Below, piece after piece: positions 35,239-45,194 of a DNA stretch of 64,000 nucleotides; position 1 is the first letter of the stretch, and each line of letters begins with the position of its first letter. The notes below the pieces were generated by a model, which was not told the origin of the DNA, did no database searches, and worked only from the letters and a program-made list of their open reading frames with translations. The translations under genes and the position numbers were made by a program. The stretch covers positions 93,652 through 157,651 of the forward strand of contig JAEBUN010000060.1 of the NCBI GenBank assembly GCA_023014365.1. Reading direction: 5' to 3'. The DNA is from Lepiota brunneoincarnata (Eukaryota; Basidiomycota; Agaricomycetes; Agaricales; Agaricaceae).

Positions 35239-35785
35239 TATGAGGGAGCATCCATCCCTGAGTACCCTCTTGGATACCCCCATCCAATCTTTTATCTTTC
35301 AATACCATCAAAGCTGTTCCAAGGGAACATCCTTATCAGGACATTAGCTAATCTCTAAATTCTCTTGTCAAGATTTGCTTCCAGGACCTGTTACTATGGC
35401 TAGGTACCATCTGAAAGTTATAAGCATTACAACTCGTCTGCTTTCTAGGGCAGAGGTGAAGAAATGGGTCTTTTGTGTAGTCATGAGTATCTTAACTAAT
35501 ATCTTAGTTAACACAGTATCGGATACAATGCTCAGTTACATTCATACCAGAGTCATTCTTCCATAGCTTTATCACTAATAAGTTAGTTAACAGCACTTTT
35601 ACTTGTCTAAGTATTCTGGTTCTGTTTCTGAGATGTCTGCCTTCACATATTTTAGATAGTATTCTAATCTCTTGCACCCAGTGTCTGACCATGGCCATAT
35701 ACTGATATTATTTGGTAATGGAGAGTTAGTTACTTTATTAGCTAGTGATTTCACAAATGAAATGATTTTGTGGTGCAACACTGGC
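35239..35785. repeat. Repeat C, copy 2, right segment
   Basis: It matches 9,505-10,050 and ends at TGCAACACTG, as copy 1 does. Beyond this point the two copies have unrelated flanks. Confidence 0.8.
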
Positions 35786-36318
35786 TTGGCAGACAGGGGG
35801 GCAGACGCAGGAGCCACCCCAGAGGAGTCTGACCTCCTCTTCTTGGGAACATGGACATGCTTATGTGCAATCCGTTTGCCAATGACAATGAGGGCATCGC
35901 CAAGTTGCAGCTTGGTCCCTCTGATAGTGACAAGGTGCTCCTTGTGGCCATCCATCCTTTGAGTGAAGATGGACAGATGAGTACCTGTAATGTTGGAGAC
36001 TTGTTTCAGTCCCCAGCTACCATGCCCAATGACATGCCCCACATGGTTGTTGGCAAGTACCAAGGAGGCCAAATAGTGATTGGGCAAGTTCTCCCTTGGA
36101 AAGTGGCTGGCATGGAGAGCGGTGGTTGGAAGGGGGAGGGTAGAGCATGACTTCTGGTGGGACCTCCCGCAAGAAGTCTTGGTAGAGGTCACTGCCACTG
36201 TAGCAGCAGGGATAGGAGTAGAGGTTGGCAGAGCATATTGCTCTAAGGTTTGGATCTACACGACAAGGGTTGACAGAGTGTTCTCCATCCTAGTGACTTG
36301 TACTACCAGTTTGGCCAT
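35786..36318 (-). pseudogene. KH-domain RNA-binding protein fragment
   Basis: A minus-strand frame starting at the ATG complementary to 36,316-36,318 gives a short coiled-coil-like segment (MENTLSTLVV, a stop, IQTLEQ), a linker rich in Pro/Thr/Ser/Ala, and then a clear KH fold. That is VLANNHVGHVIGHGSWGLKQ with the GxxG loop, IFTQRMDGHKEHLVTIRGTK and LGDALIVIGKRIA, followed by a basic tail (KKRR). KH domains bind single-stranded RNA or DNA. The frame then runs into repeat C. Two stops (one at about 36,265, one upstream of the ATG) look like C-to-T decay. It is probably a transposon RNA-binding protein, though a host gene fragment is possible. Confidence 0.6.
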
Positions 36319-36479
36319 GGGATCTCAGAGGGTACTGACTTGCTGGGTAGGGAGGGGCCAGAGCCTTTACCATGTCCTTTCAGGGGCATAGCTATAGAGT
36401 GTCTGAGACAGGGTAGGGGGGGGTAAGTAAGACTAGAAGGGTCAGGCTTGTAGTGACTTGATTATTTTGTTAGGGAAAT

Positions 36480-36770
36480 AAGGGGCCCAGAACCAAGTTG
36501 ATAATCAAGTGAGGGGCTTCACCCCTCAACCTGTGTCTATATACTACAGACAGTGCTATTAATACTACAGAGATGTCATAGAACATCAGAGAACAATTAT
36601 TTACAGCACAGGATCAAGTTCTATTTAAGAATACCCATCAGGCAACTTACATCAGAAGAGGAGTAAGAATAGACAAGAGGCAACCTGTTACACCAGTTAG
36701 ATACACTGGGTGATCAGTATGCTAAGCCCACTAGGATTGGGATCTGGCTATCCAGCTGTCCCCTCACATC
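36480..36770. repeat. Dispersed repeat E, copy 2
   Basis: It matches 14,739-15,020 in the same orientation. Both copies begin near GGCC(T/C)(G/A)GAACCAAGTTGATA and end near GGATCTGGCTATCCAGCT. Confidence 0.65.
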
Positions 36771-38110
36771 TTGCTTCTTCCACAAACAAGTGTGGGGTGA
36801 AGAGTGTGAGTTCAAAGGGGTAGTAGTTGAAATAGGAGATTTGGATATGAGTTTTTAGCAAGCAAACTTTGAGATGAACAAAGGGGAAATTTGATAGTTA
36901 ACTATGTGAGTACAAGCCAATTATATAGCTATGAGAGGTGCCTAAGCACTGGGTGAGCAAGAAATAACAAAAGTCTAAGCTAAGTCCAATCTTGTGAGAC
37001 ATGTCAAGGCAGCGGTCTCATTGTATGTCTAAGCAAGATGAAAGGAAAAACTAACTATGAGTCCGAGAGCATGTTTTACAAGTCCAAGCATGCATTCTGT
37101 GCTGCCATGTCACCATTGCCAAGTCACTGTGGATCCATGCTCAGGTAGCTACAGTGCTACCCCCACACAAGTGCGATTATATTTATATTGTTGTAGATAC
37201 ATACAAGAAATAGTAAATATAAAATAGAGAACAATAAGCTTAATTGTTACAAGCCCTGTAGAATATTTTGGAAGGTTCAGCAGCATTTCTGCCTCACCCT
37301 GGGTTATGAGTTTTTCTCTGATTGATGAATGGCAATCCAGCCAGATGTGTTTCATGCATGGCTGCATTATTCTGCATCCACATGAGTGTGTTAAGCCTCT
37401 GAATCAATTATGATTGGAATGTATAGTGGATGGACAATCCCTTGGTCTGTTGTAATTAATCTCAGTTAGGCAGTATGCTGATGTGCCAGGACCCACAAAG
37501 CACTTGTTAATTAAGAGGTCTTTGATACTTTCTAGGGTTTCAGGCATCAGTTGTCACCTCCCAAATGTTAGAAGTTCTGTTCCATGGTCCAGTCATCATT
37601 ATTGGACTTACTATAGCTGTAATACACCTGCAACAGCCACTAGTTACATTCTCTATGTTTGAACACATCCAAGTTCATCAGAAAACTGCTCACAAGGTCC
37701 CTTAATGTGACTGGAGTATACTCAATAGGCTATGTAGAGTCCTGAATCCCTCCAGAGAGTGTTCTAGTGGTTTGGTTCACTAAGCTTAGTGATAATGAAC
37801 TGGTTTGAACACTTCCAAGGCTCGAATATCCTCAATTTGGTCAAACTAGCTACTACAGGATATAGTACCAATCCTCTATAGAGTTCCTTAATGATATAGC
37901 CAATGATTCTATGTAGAAAATTGTTCCAGAGTATGGAATTCATGTATAAGCATAAAATTGGCATATCACCATGATAGGCAGGGACTCTTTTTCTGGTAAA
38001 AAGGAACCACACTAGACAATATGGATTGTGAAGACACTTGAGGAGACAAATGAGGATCTGAGACAAGGGACACAATGTGGGACAATGGCTGGAGTTTCAA
38101 GAGAGACAAC
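36771..38110 (-). pseudogene. LINE-like 3' remnant, inverted copy of 18,385-19,440
   Basis: Read on the minus strand it parallels the plus copy. Frames around 37,764-38,075 give MNSILWNNFLHRIIGYIIKE and ELYRGLVLYPVVASLTKLRI. Near 37,340-37,390 the CxCx8Hx4C motif reads CGCRIMQPCMKHIWLDC. The copy is interrupted by a solo LTR (36,791-37,167). Stops are frequent. The two copies confirm that the motif is real rather than chance. Confidence 0.5.
36791..37167. repeat. Solo LTR with 4-bp target duplication
   Basis: It has inverted termini TGTGGGG and CCCCACA and is flanked on both sides by CAAG (36,787-36,790 and 37,168-37,171). The complement of the paralogous sequence at about 19,370-19,390 reads continuously across this point (AACAAGTGCGA), so the empty site is known. 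Internal blocks (AAGCACTG, AGTCTAAGCTAAG, GTCAAGGCA, GTATGTCTAAG) resemble the LTRs at 24,110 and 32,853, so it is a diverged relative. It probably arose by recombination between two LTRs. Confidence 0.8.
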
Positions 38111-38310
38111 TGGGATCACAAAGATGCTTGAAGAGACAAGCAAAGATCCTACAGTTTACAGTACTGCTAACCTAGGTTTTCCTAACCTAATATCCTTTGA
38201 TCCATGAAGATGCTCAAAGAAGATGAGTGAGGGATCTGGCTTACAGTACCACTAGACCAGTGCACAGAGGGCAAAAAGAGGGAAGAGAGGTAACAAGTAG
38301 CTCTGTCTTT
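38111..38310. other. Spacer of short AAGATG/GAGACAA repeats
   Basis: Loosely repeated phrases (AAGATGCTTGAAGAGACAAG, GAAGATGCTCAAAGAAGATG, twice GATC-containing TTACAGTAC) occur here without coding potential. Confidence 0.4.
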
Positions 38311-38658
38311 TGTTATGCTGGTTAGGCATCTACAAGGTCTAATGTGATCAGGCACACAGCAAGATTGTTGGATAGTGTGAGCAAGTCAAAGGCAATGCCA
38401 ATGAGCAGGAACAAAAACAGTATAGAATAAGACAAAGCTAAAGAATAGTACAAAATAGCTAGGTCAATATATTCTGGAGGAACAAGACAGAATCACATGT
38501 GAAATATGAAAGAATCACAAGGGAACAAGAGAAAGTAAAAATAACAGGCTAAAATAGCTACAGGTGGTGACACATGAAAACAGTATGCTGCACATGTGAA
38601 AATAGTGAATATGTGATAAAGGCAAGCAAAAATAGATGGAAATGGTACAATGGTAACA
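38311..38658 (-). repeat. LTR of chromovirus family 1, inverted copy
   Basis: Its complement begins TGTTACCATTGTACC and ends GCCTAACCAGCATAACA, aligning over its length with 681-987 and 22,794-23,145 (for example TTTGTTCCTGCTCATTGGCA). No internal region is attached on either side, so it is a solo or truncated LTR. The MITE at 38,657 abuts its end. Confidence 0.75.
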
Positions 38659-38882
38659 GTAATTTCTTAGAGATGGACAAAACTCTTCCAATAATCTTAT
38701 ATAATTGTTCAATTCACTAACTTCCCAAAATGGCATATGATATAATGATATTTGGCAGGGTGATATATGAGCTATATAGGTATTCCCAATTAAAATATGA
38801 AGGTTTCATCTCTAGTTTGTAGGCAGTTATTAACATATTTGTTGACATATAAAAATTATTGAAAGAGTTTTGTCCCTTACTG
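38657..38882. mobile_element. MITE of the Tc1-like family, copy 2
   Basis: It runs from CAGTAATTTCTTAGAGATGG to CCCTTACTG followed by TA. It is nearly identical to 35,017-35,238, the right end of the Tc1 element, and related to 1,838-2,065. It contains only terminal sequence and no transposase. Confidence 0.78.
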
Positions 38883-40450
38883 TACATTACTGATGGTTTC
38901 AGAGTGATATTTGATATATAACAGATATTTACTTATATATAGTCCTTCTGATATAGAACTTTTGATAACAGGTATAGTCTTCCATATAGTTCTTAAGATA
39001 TTATACATTTGCTACTTCAGGAACCTTCTAGCTAAGAGGAAGTTCATTCCATTACATTTGTAGTAGACCCTCTCCTGGAAAGCCTACTGTACTCTAAATG
39101 GTCTACTGTTTCCTATACTTTCTCAGGAAGCCAGAAGACTATTCTTTACTACTACTTTCTTGCTCTAACAGGAGAATTTGTGCCTCAATATAAAGCTTCC
39201 TGATATGGGATCACTACATACTTATTTTATAGATCTACTGAGGTTGTAAACCCATGAGTATTTGATCCATGGATCCAAATTGTAAGGGGACACCTTAGAG
39301 GCCTCAAAGACACCCCCAGCATGTCCCATACCCCAAAAATCCCTCAAAGCATCCCCTTACCCTCCAGCACACTATACCTTCCTCCCTTCAAACACCAGAA
39401 GCCCCAGGATACCCAGAACAACCCAAGCACCCCATAAAAGTCCTCACAAGCCCACCCTTTCCCTCTACAGACTCCCTCTGACACCTCTCTTATGTTCTCC
39501 TATTACCTGACACTCCCTTATCACCATATTCACTCCCTCCTTTGATCCCTCTTTATTCCTACATTAGCAGTACTGGGACAGTTCACTTCACCCTCCCATT
39601 CATCAATATTGCTTATATAAGTCATGTATATACACAGTTTTTGCCTGCAGGGGTTTCTTCATCTTATTCTCTTAGGATTCCCCTGCAGGTGAGCCTCTGC
39701 TCCCCTCAGTTCCCTTGAGCTGCCTGTGCCCTCAGGTTGCCCTAATAGAAATCACCTATAGGTGTACTCATGGTCTGCTCTGTAAGAATAACAATGCTAC
39801 ACATACATATGAGTAAAATATAAGTTGGGTATACATAAGTGGAAATACTCATCTTGGTCACTTGTTGTATGCATAAGTACGAGGAGAGTCTAGCTACATG
39901 TCCATACTCTAGCTAACTGGGCTTGATTGAATTGCAATAGAAAATGTTGAAATCAGCTCAAGAGGATGAATGGAAATGATGTGTATTCACAAGGGGAGAC
40001 AACAATGGGGGTAGGGAGTAAATGGACAAAGGTATTTGTGAGTAGACTACATGTGTATACTGTATCTTACCTACAATGTAGCTATCACATGGTGTCATGT
40101 GATCAAGTCCACATCAGTTTACTGGAATTCCCAATTCCAACAAAAAAGTGGCAAACAAATCACAAGATCACAATTGCATGAATAAGATCAATGTCCAAAT
40201 AAAACTATCTAAAATATCCAGCCAACATCATGCTGACTGTCTACTAACACCCTCTAGACTTACTCAAATAATGAAGTTGGTCCAACTCAAGTGCTTAGGC
40301 ACTCTTTGGGATTTTCTGGGGGAGAGGCAATCTTGGAACACAGGGCAATGTGAGAGCAGAGGAAATCCAGGCAAGCACAGATTTTACCATCAATTTACTA
40401 ACTAAGTATATAGTGGGTGTGGCACCCATAAATCAGGGCAAATATCACTG
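38883..40450. other. AT-rich boundary region, no gene supported
   Basis: A C-rich block at about 39,280-39,790 starts TGTAAGGGGACACC and contains a TATA-like stretch (cttatataagtc, about 39,612) and paired CTGCAGG motifs (39,648; 39,685). It could be an LTR of another family, but I found no partner. The rest is AT-rich with no open frame of interest. The transposon-rich half ends here. Confidence 0.3.
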
Positions 40451-40575
40451 GTTAGTACTTAGCCTCCAACTCCCACTATTATCCCAGCCTCAATTTCACC
40501 ATATATATATAGGTGTGAAATAAGTACAATAACAATCTACCAGTAAAACAACCACCCTCCCCGTCAACCTGATGT

Positions 40576-42449
40576 TCAGTGACCTCTCCCACCATGGCTG
40601 AAATGGAACTGGAACCCGCCTGGTCCACCACTCGCGAATCCACCTCCAGGGAATCCACCAGCACCACCATTGAAGAACTGCGCAAACGGATGTCCACCCT
40701 GCGCGAACGGGTTCCCGCCCATACCACCACTAGGATCATTCGGGTCATCCCCCGCATCAAATCTGGCTCGAAGTTCCGGATTCGAAAGGACCTCGTACGC
40801 CTCGTTAACAGTCGCCATTTTCGCCTCTGAGCCACCCTTATCCGGATGCGCAGACTTGGCAGCCTGACGGAATGCCTTCTTAATGGTCTTCTCATCCGCG
40901 TCGCGTGAGACACCAAGGACCTTGTAGTAATCTTTCTGTTTGGATTGCTTGAGGAGTTTTTGGGCATTTTGCAGGCGCGCGTGGATCTTATGCTCCAAGA
41001 TAAGCAATCGAATACTCGCGAACAAAAAGGGATGGTGACTTACATTACGATCACTCCGTCCACTAACTTCAAACGCCTTCTCTAAAACCCTGACAGCCTC
41101 TTCATACTCCTCCTTTGTCAATAGCTCCTCGCCCTTCCCAATCAACCCATCGATGTCTTCAGCACACCCCTCCAGCGTCAATAACTGGGCGCACCACTTG
41201 CCCATCTGCTTCCTATACTCCTCTCCCTTCGACTGATCCGCTAGCCGAGTGAAAGATTTACACAATGCCCTAACTAATGTTTGCCGTTGCACAGAAATCT
41301 TGTTAGCGTCCGGCATTGGTAATGCCTTCATAATCAATTTTTTATGGTTCTTTGCCGAGCCAGGAACAGCTGACTCCAGCAAGTCGGGAGGCACGAGTGG
41401 AAGAATCATATCTCCCTTGCCTACATGTTCTTCTATTGCCTCTTCGTACTTGCGCCAGAGATCGCCTGTCTTGCCGCCACCAGGTGTAAGTAAAAGCTTG
41501 ACGACGCCTCGCCAGTCTTCTTTTCCGAGCAGTTCCTCCACTTTTGCGAAACCTTTATCAAAGTTCTTCAAGAGACGGTGGAGGGAGAGGCAAACTTTGG
41601 AGTCGGGATCGTAGTGTAGACATTGTTTGAGCGCGTTGAGTGCGCCAGGGGAGGGAGGGAGGAGGAAATAGGATAGGCGGAAGATATGACTTAGAAGGGT
41701 AGTCGAGGGTACCAATAAATGGGATAGGCGGCTGTTCAGAGTAATTAATGCCCAAATTCCGTCTTCGAGCGAATGGGAGACTCACGATAAATCACCGACT
41801 GAACTCTCGAGATCACCAGCCGCGAACGCACATTCTGCACGCCACGTCCGTACTTCGACCGAGTGGCTCGCCTTCCTCAACAACGTGCTCGCAGTCTCTA
41901 CACACGCGTTCCAGAGCTGCGACTTGCGCTCCTTCTCGAGCTTTGTATACAGTTGTTCACTCTCTTCGACATCTTTCTCAAGTTCTTCAGCATCCTTGTC
42001 CTTGTGCTTGCCCTTGGCCTTGATATAAAATTTGAGGGAAGGGCGGGCGAGGTGGTACTGCCCTTCCTTTGCGTATATCCGCGCTTTCATAAGGTGGGCG
42101 TTGTCGAATGTATTGGAAGTTAAGGAGAGGACCTTGTCGAAATCGTCGAGAGCGGCGGCATGCCGTTGGAGGGAAAAGTAAGCGGTCGCGCGCTTATAAT
42201 ACAATAGATAATCCCCTGGTGCTTGGTCTGGAACAGGTCAGTGAAAATTCTGGAGGGCGATCCTGTATCCTTACCGAGTGCCTCTGTGTAGATCCTGGCG
42301 GCTTCGCTGAATTGGCCAGTGGAGAGGAGGGCATTGGCCCTGTTAATGAGTGGAAGGAGGCCTGGGGGATACAGCCCGCCCTGTTCTGCATGAGCACCAC
42401 CGAGGAAGAGAAAGATAGAAAGAGGGAGGGCGAGTCCGGGCAAGCGCAT
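40576..42449 (-). CDS. DNAJC3: ER TPR/DnaJ co-chaperone, P58IPK (DNAJC3) type
   Basis: Four exons on the minus strand (42,449-42,275; 42,227-41,786; 41,731-41,044; 40,986-40,576) join in frame to give 571 residues. Introns of 47, 54 and 57 nt all have GT-AG ends; the 57-nt one is in frame and easily missed. The N terminus is a signal peptide (MRLPGLALPLSIFLFLGGAHA). The body is a chain of TPR repeats (for example LLPLINRANALLSTGQFSEA, YYKRATAYFSLQRHAAALDD). A J domain follows at about residues 453-512 (KDYYKVLGVSRDADEKTIKK, with the HPD motif in AKSAHPDKGG), and then a Gly/Phe-rich tail. This is the architecture of the ER-luminal Hsp40 that binds unfolded proteins through its TPRs and hands them to BiP. 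There is no KDEL-type tail (it ends GGRGH). It appears intact. Confidence 0.92.
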
Positions 42450-42824
42450 TGTGGAGATCAGTTGAGGCGCGAGTTGGTACGAGCTGTCTATAATTGTGAA
42501 CAGACACGTAGCATTCCCACGGTCACAATTATCTATGACGACATAAAAGCAACCGTGACACCACCCACTCCTCGTAAACCCAGCCCTGACGACATGATAA
42601 AAACCACAGGCTGGCGTCCAATTGCTGAGGGAGCAACACAATATCAGAAAAGTAGACCATCATCCCCCCGATGAGATTTAACTACCTTCAGGCTAGTACT
42701 CTCTGGTTTCGAATGTCTACCCCGCTTGATAGTAACAGTGAACAACTGCATGTTGAACATGAACCCTCCCCGGCGTTCCCTTCATCCATCGGTTCTCGAG
42801 ACCTTCCACACAATATCATCTCCC
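42450..42824. other. Intergenic spacer between co-chaperone and methyltransferase genes
   Basis: 375 bp separating the start of the co-chaperone gene from the stop of the methyltransferase gene, both on the minus strand. It should contain the promoter of the former and the 3' UTR of the latter. ACGTAGCAT and TGACGACAT motifs are present (about 42,505 and 42,535), but I cannot assign a regulatory site. Confidence 0.4.
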
Positions 42825-44085
42825 TCAACCCCAGCCTATCTTATAATACGCATACTCGACTTCTTCTCCTGTTTCCACATCGCAAATAATGATATCGTTC
42901 GACTCGACCCGAAGCGAAAGCGAGTGAGGGAAGTTGTCACTAGCACGGAATATAGTCTCAATAGTGCTGGACTCAAATCGATGGGTCTGCCGCAAAGGAA
43001 TGACCAGGTGGAAAAGAGGGTCTGGTATAGTTCTCCGCCGCGACAGAGATGGCTTGCGAAGGAGATGTACAAGGCATGATCGGATCCACGCAGCATGCTC
43101 GGCTTCATAGATGATATCCGCACCCAGGACCAAATCAAAGGGCTTGTCAAAGGGTGGATTTCGAGCGTTCTCAACACCAAACCGCGACCAGTCGAGTCCC
43201 TGTACAAGATGCACAACCGATGAACCTGCACTCCCAGCCGTATTGGCCTCGATGTTGGCACGAAGATTCTCCATCACAGACGGATAATAATCCGTAGCGA
43301 CAATCTCAACCCTCCGCGTACCACCAATTCCCACCCCAACCTCCCGTAACAGCTTTCCAACCACGAGACTAACCAACCCTGTCCCAGAACCAAGTTCGAG
43401 GATCCGGAACGCATCTTCTCCACTGCCACGAGCACCCAGCTGATCGGCATCGAGTCCAAACAAACTAGGATTTTCGACGATCATTTCGGAGAGTACACAT
43501 GCGCCTCCCCATGTCTGAGCGCCTACACTCCCATAATCTTGATTGTCCAGAGAAATATCAGTCAGCCTTACGGTAATCGGCATAGGCTTTCCATACCCCC
43601 CCAGACGGGGACGGTAGGGGAAAGTGAACTCCCGAGTGACTGTCCCGGCTGAAGCGGCACCAGCACAGACTGCCAAAAGGGAGGCAGGCATCCTGGATAA
43701 TTTTTTCCATCTTCGATTCCACATTGGGAGCGATGTCGCCACCAGTAGTACCGAGTCGGGAGATGAGTGCGGTTAGCCACTTTATGGCATATGCACGCTC
43801 AAAGGTGTCCATTCGTAGCTGTTTCAATATTAACTCCTTGTCGATGATCTCGGACCGGCATCTTTCCGGGGTAAGAGCGGTAGCGCCAGTTGTACCGATC
43901 GCGGGACTGCGAATGGGTTTTCGTCGTCGAGAGCCCCGTACTTCCGGGTTATACACAGTACGAAGGTATAGGACCGAGGCGATCAGGGAGTCAATGTCCT
44001 GGGATGAGATTCGTTTGATTGGGGGAAGGTGAGACGTTGGAGGTAGTATCTCAAGCATAGTTTGTCGATGGGCCGAGCCTTCCAT
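42825..44085 (-). pseudogene. Protein lysine methyltransferase (METTL21/FAM86 type), single-base frameshift
   Basis: A long minus-strand coding region, about 420 codons with no intron. The N-terminal frame runs from an ATG at 44,085 (a second in-frame ATG, MLEILPPTSHLPP, is at 44,058) through LRMDTFERAYAIKWLTALIS to MEKIIQDA. The coding then continues in another frame from ASLLAVCAGAASAG to the stop at 42,825. The shift lies near 43,690, where one extra base reunites the frames. The C-terminal part is a seven-beta-strand AdoMet methyltransferase: ILELGSGTGLVSLVVG (motif I), IVATDYYPSVMENLRANIEA, and LVLGADIIYEAEHAAW (the D/E-x-x-Y-type post motif of the METTL21 group). Members such as yeast Efm proteins and human EEF2KMT methylate lysines of translation factors; the substrate here is unknown. 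Codon quality is good on both sides of the break, so an assembly error is as likely as real inactivation. Confidence 0.75.
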
Positions 44086-45194
44086 TTCCTGGTCAGACAA
44101 GAAAGGACAACTGTTAATGATAACGGACCCATGGATGTTAGATTAAAAGCTCACAAATCAGACCCATCCGTAAAGGCGTCAATGTTGCGGTCGTATGCAG
44201 CCATGAGGAAATTGATGGCTGATTTGAGCAACAAAACCGGTCCATCGGCCCGAGATCCGAATGCTATTCCCCCTAATGCGGTGTATGCATGCAAGTTCTG
44301 CGGATGCTCATGGACTTGCGGACATTTATGCCCATTCAGCAAAAGAGAACGGTACCCGCGCTCAACAGCCCGAGATCTTCCATAGATAGTTGCTCCTTTT
44401 GGTCACCATCAGCATTTTACAACCACAAGGGATCCGGAGGCCTGTGTTGTCACAAACCCCAACCCCTCGAATACCAAGAACAGCATTTACTCCACATCAA
44501 CTTCCAAAACCCCCAAACCAAAGTCGCAACCATCAGCGCGCAGACATCTATCACAACCGAAAAAAAATAACTACTACGCTCGGTGTTCGATTACTCGACC
44601 CCACAAATTGTTCATTTACAACAACCACACCCACACCGGAGATAATCAGCATTCAGGAGTTCACACAAATCGCAGCTTATGAAACGCCACAAGTCACAGC
44701 ATGTCTACCCCTGTCAGTCGGACACGCTGCAGGGCGAAGTTATTAAACCCTATATACCAAATACGCAGAAATGCTGGTGCACACGAGCCCCGGCTCGCCT
44801 GATCCTCGAAGGGCCAAGATCTGAGGACCACTGACAGGTAGCGGGGGAGAAGTGGTTAGCCAGAAGGAATCCTGGTTATCACACCGAGGATGAGCTCGTG
44901 GCAACACACATGATGGACGAAGGGAGAGGCGCCAGAAGTGACGACACGGAAGACGATGGAACGTTAAACGGGATTGCATAGGAGGCGCACTTATTATGAG
45001 CGACGTAGGGCAGAGGTACACGCCAAAGCCTTAGTCTACGGTCCAACTATGATTGCTCAGCCGCCAAGTGCACGAATAGCCCTTTTAAGAGAAGCCAATA
45101 TAATCCCCAATTATACAGTACATCGACAATGAGCCCCTTTGCTTCGTTAAGAACCGAACCTGTCCGAGTGAAGTCGCAAGTCCACTAGGATTTC
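44086..45194. other. Intergenic region, no gene supported
   Basis: A plus-strand frame at 44,062-44,385 ends with a Cys-rich stretch (YACKFCGCSWTCGHLC). It overlaps the methyltransferase start region, has no recognisable domain and no splice context, so I do not call it. The remainder has only short open frames. Confidence 0.4.

Noticed and set aside
23172..35785. Repeat C as a hAT element with 8-bp target duplication
   Set aside because: The ends loosely resemble CAGTGTTG termini, but the flanks of neither copy show a matching 8-bp duplication.
39281..39790. LTR of another retrotransposon family
   Set aside because: It has a TGTAAGGGG start and a TATA-like stretch, but no matching end, no partner copy in the window and no target duplication, so it is only mentioned in the spacer entry.
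40479..40967. Arg/Ser-rich minus-strand frame overlapping the co-chaperone gene
   Set aside because: It is a shadow in another frame of the J-domain coding exon, which is clearly the real one.
44062..44385. Cys-rich plus-strand frame ending CKFCGCSWTCGHLC as a zinc-binding protein
   Set aside because: It begins opposite the methyltransferase start, the Cys spacing matches no finger I know, and it has no homologous context.
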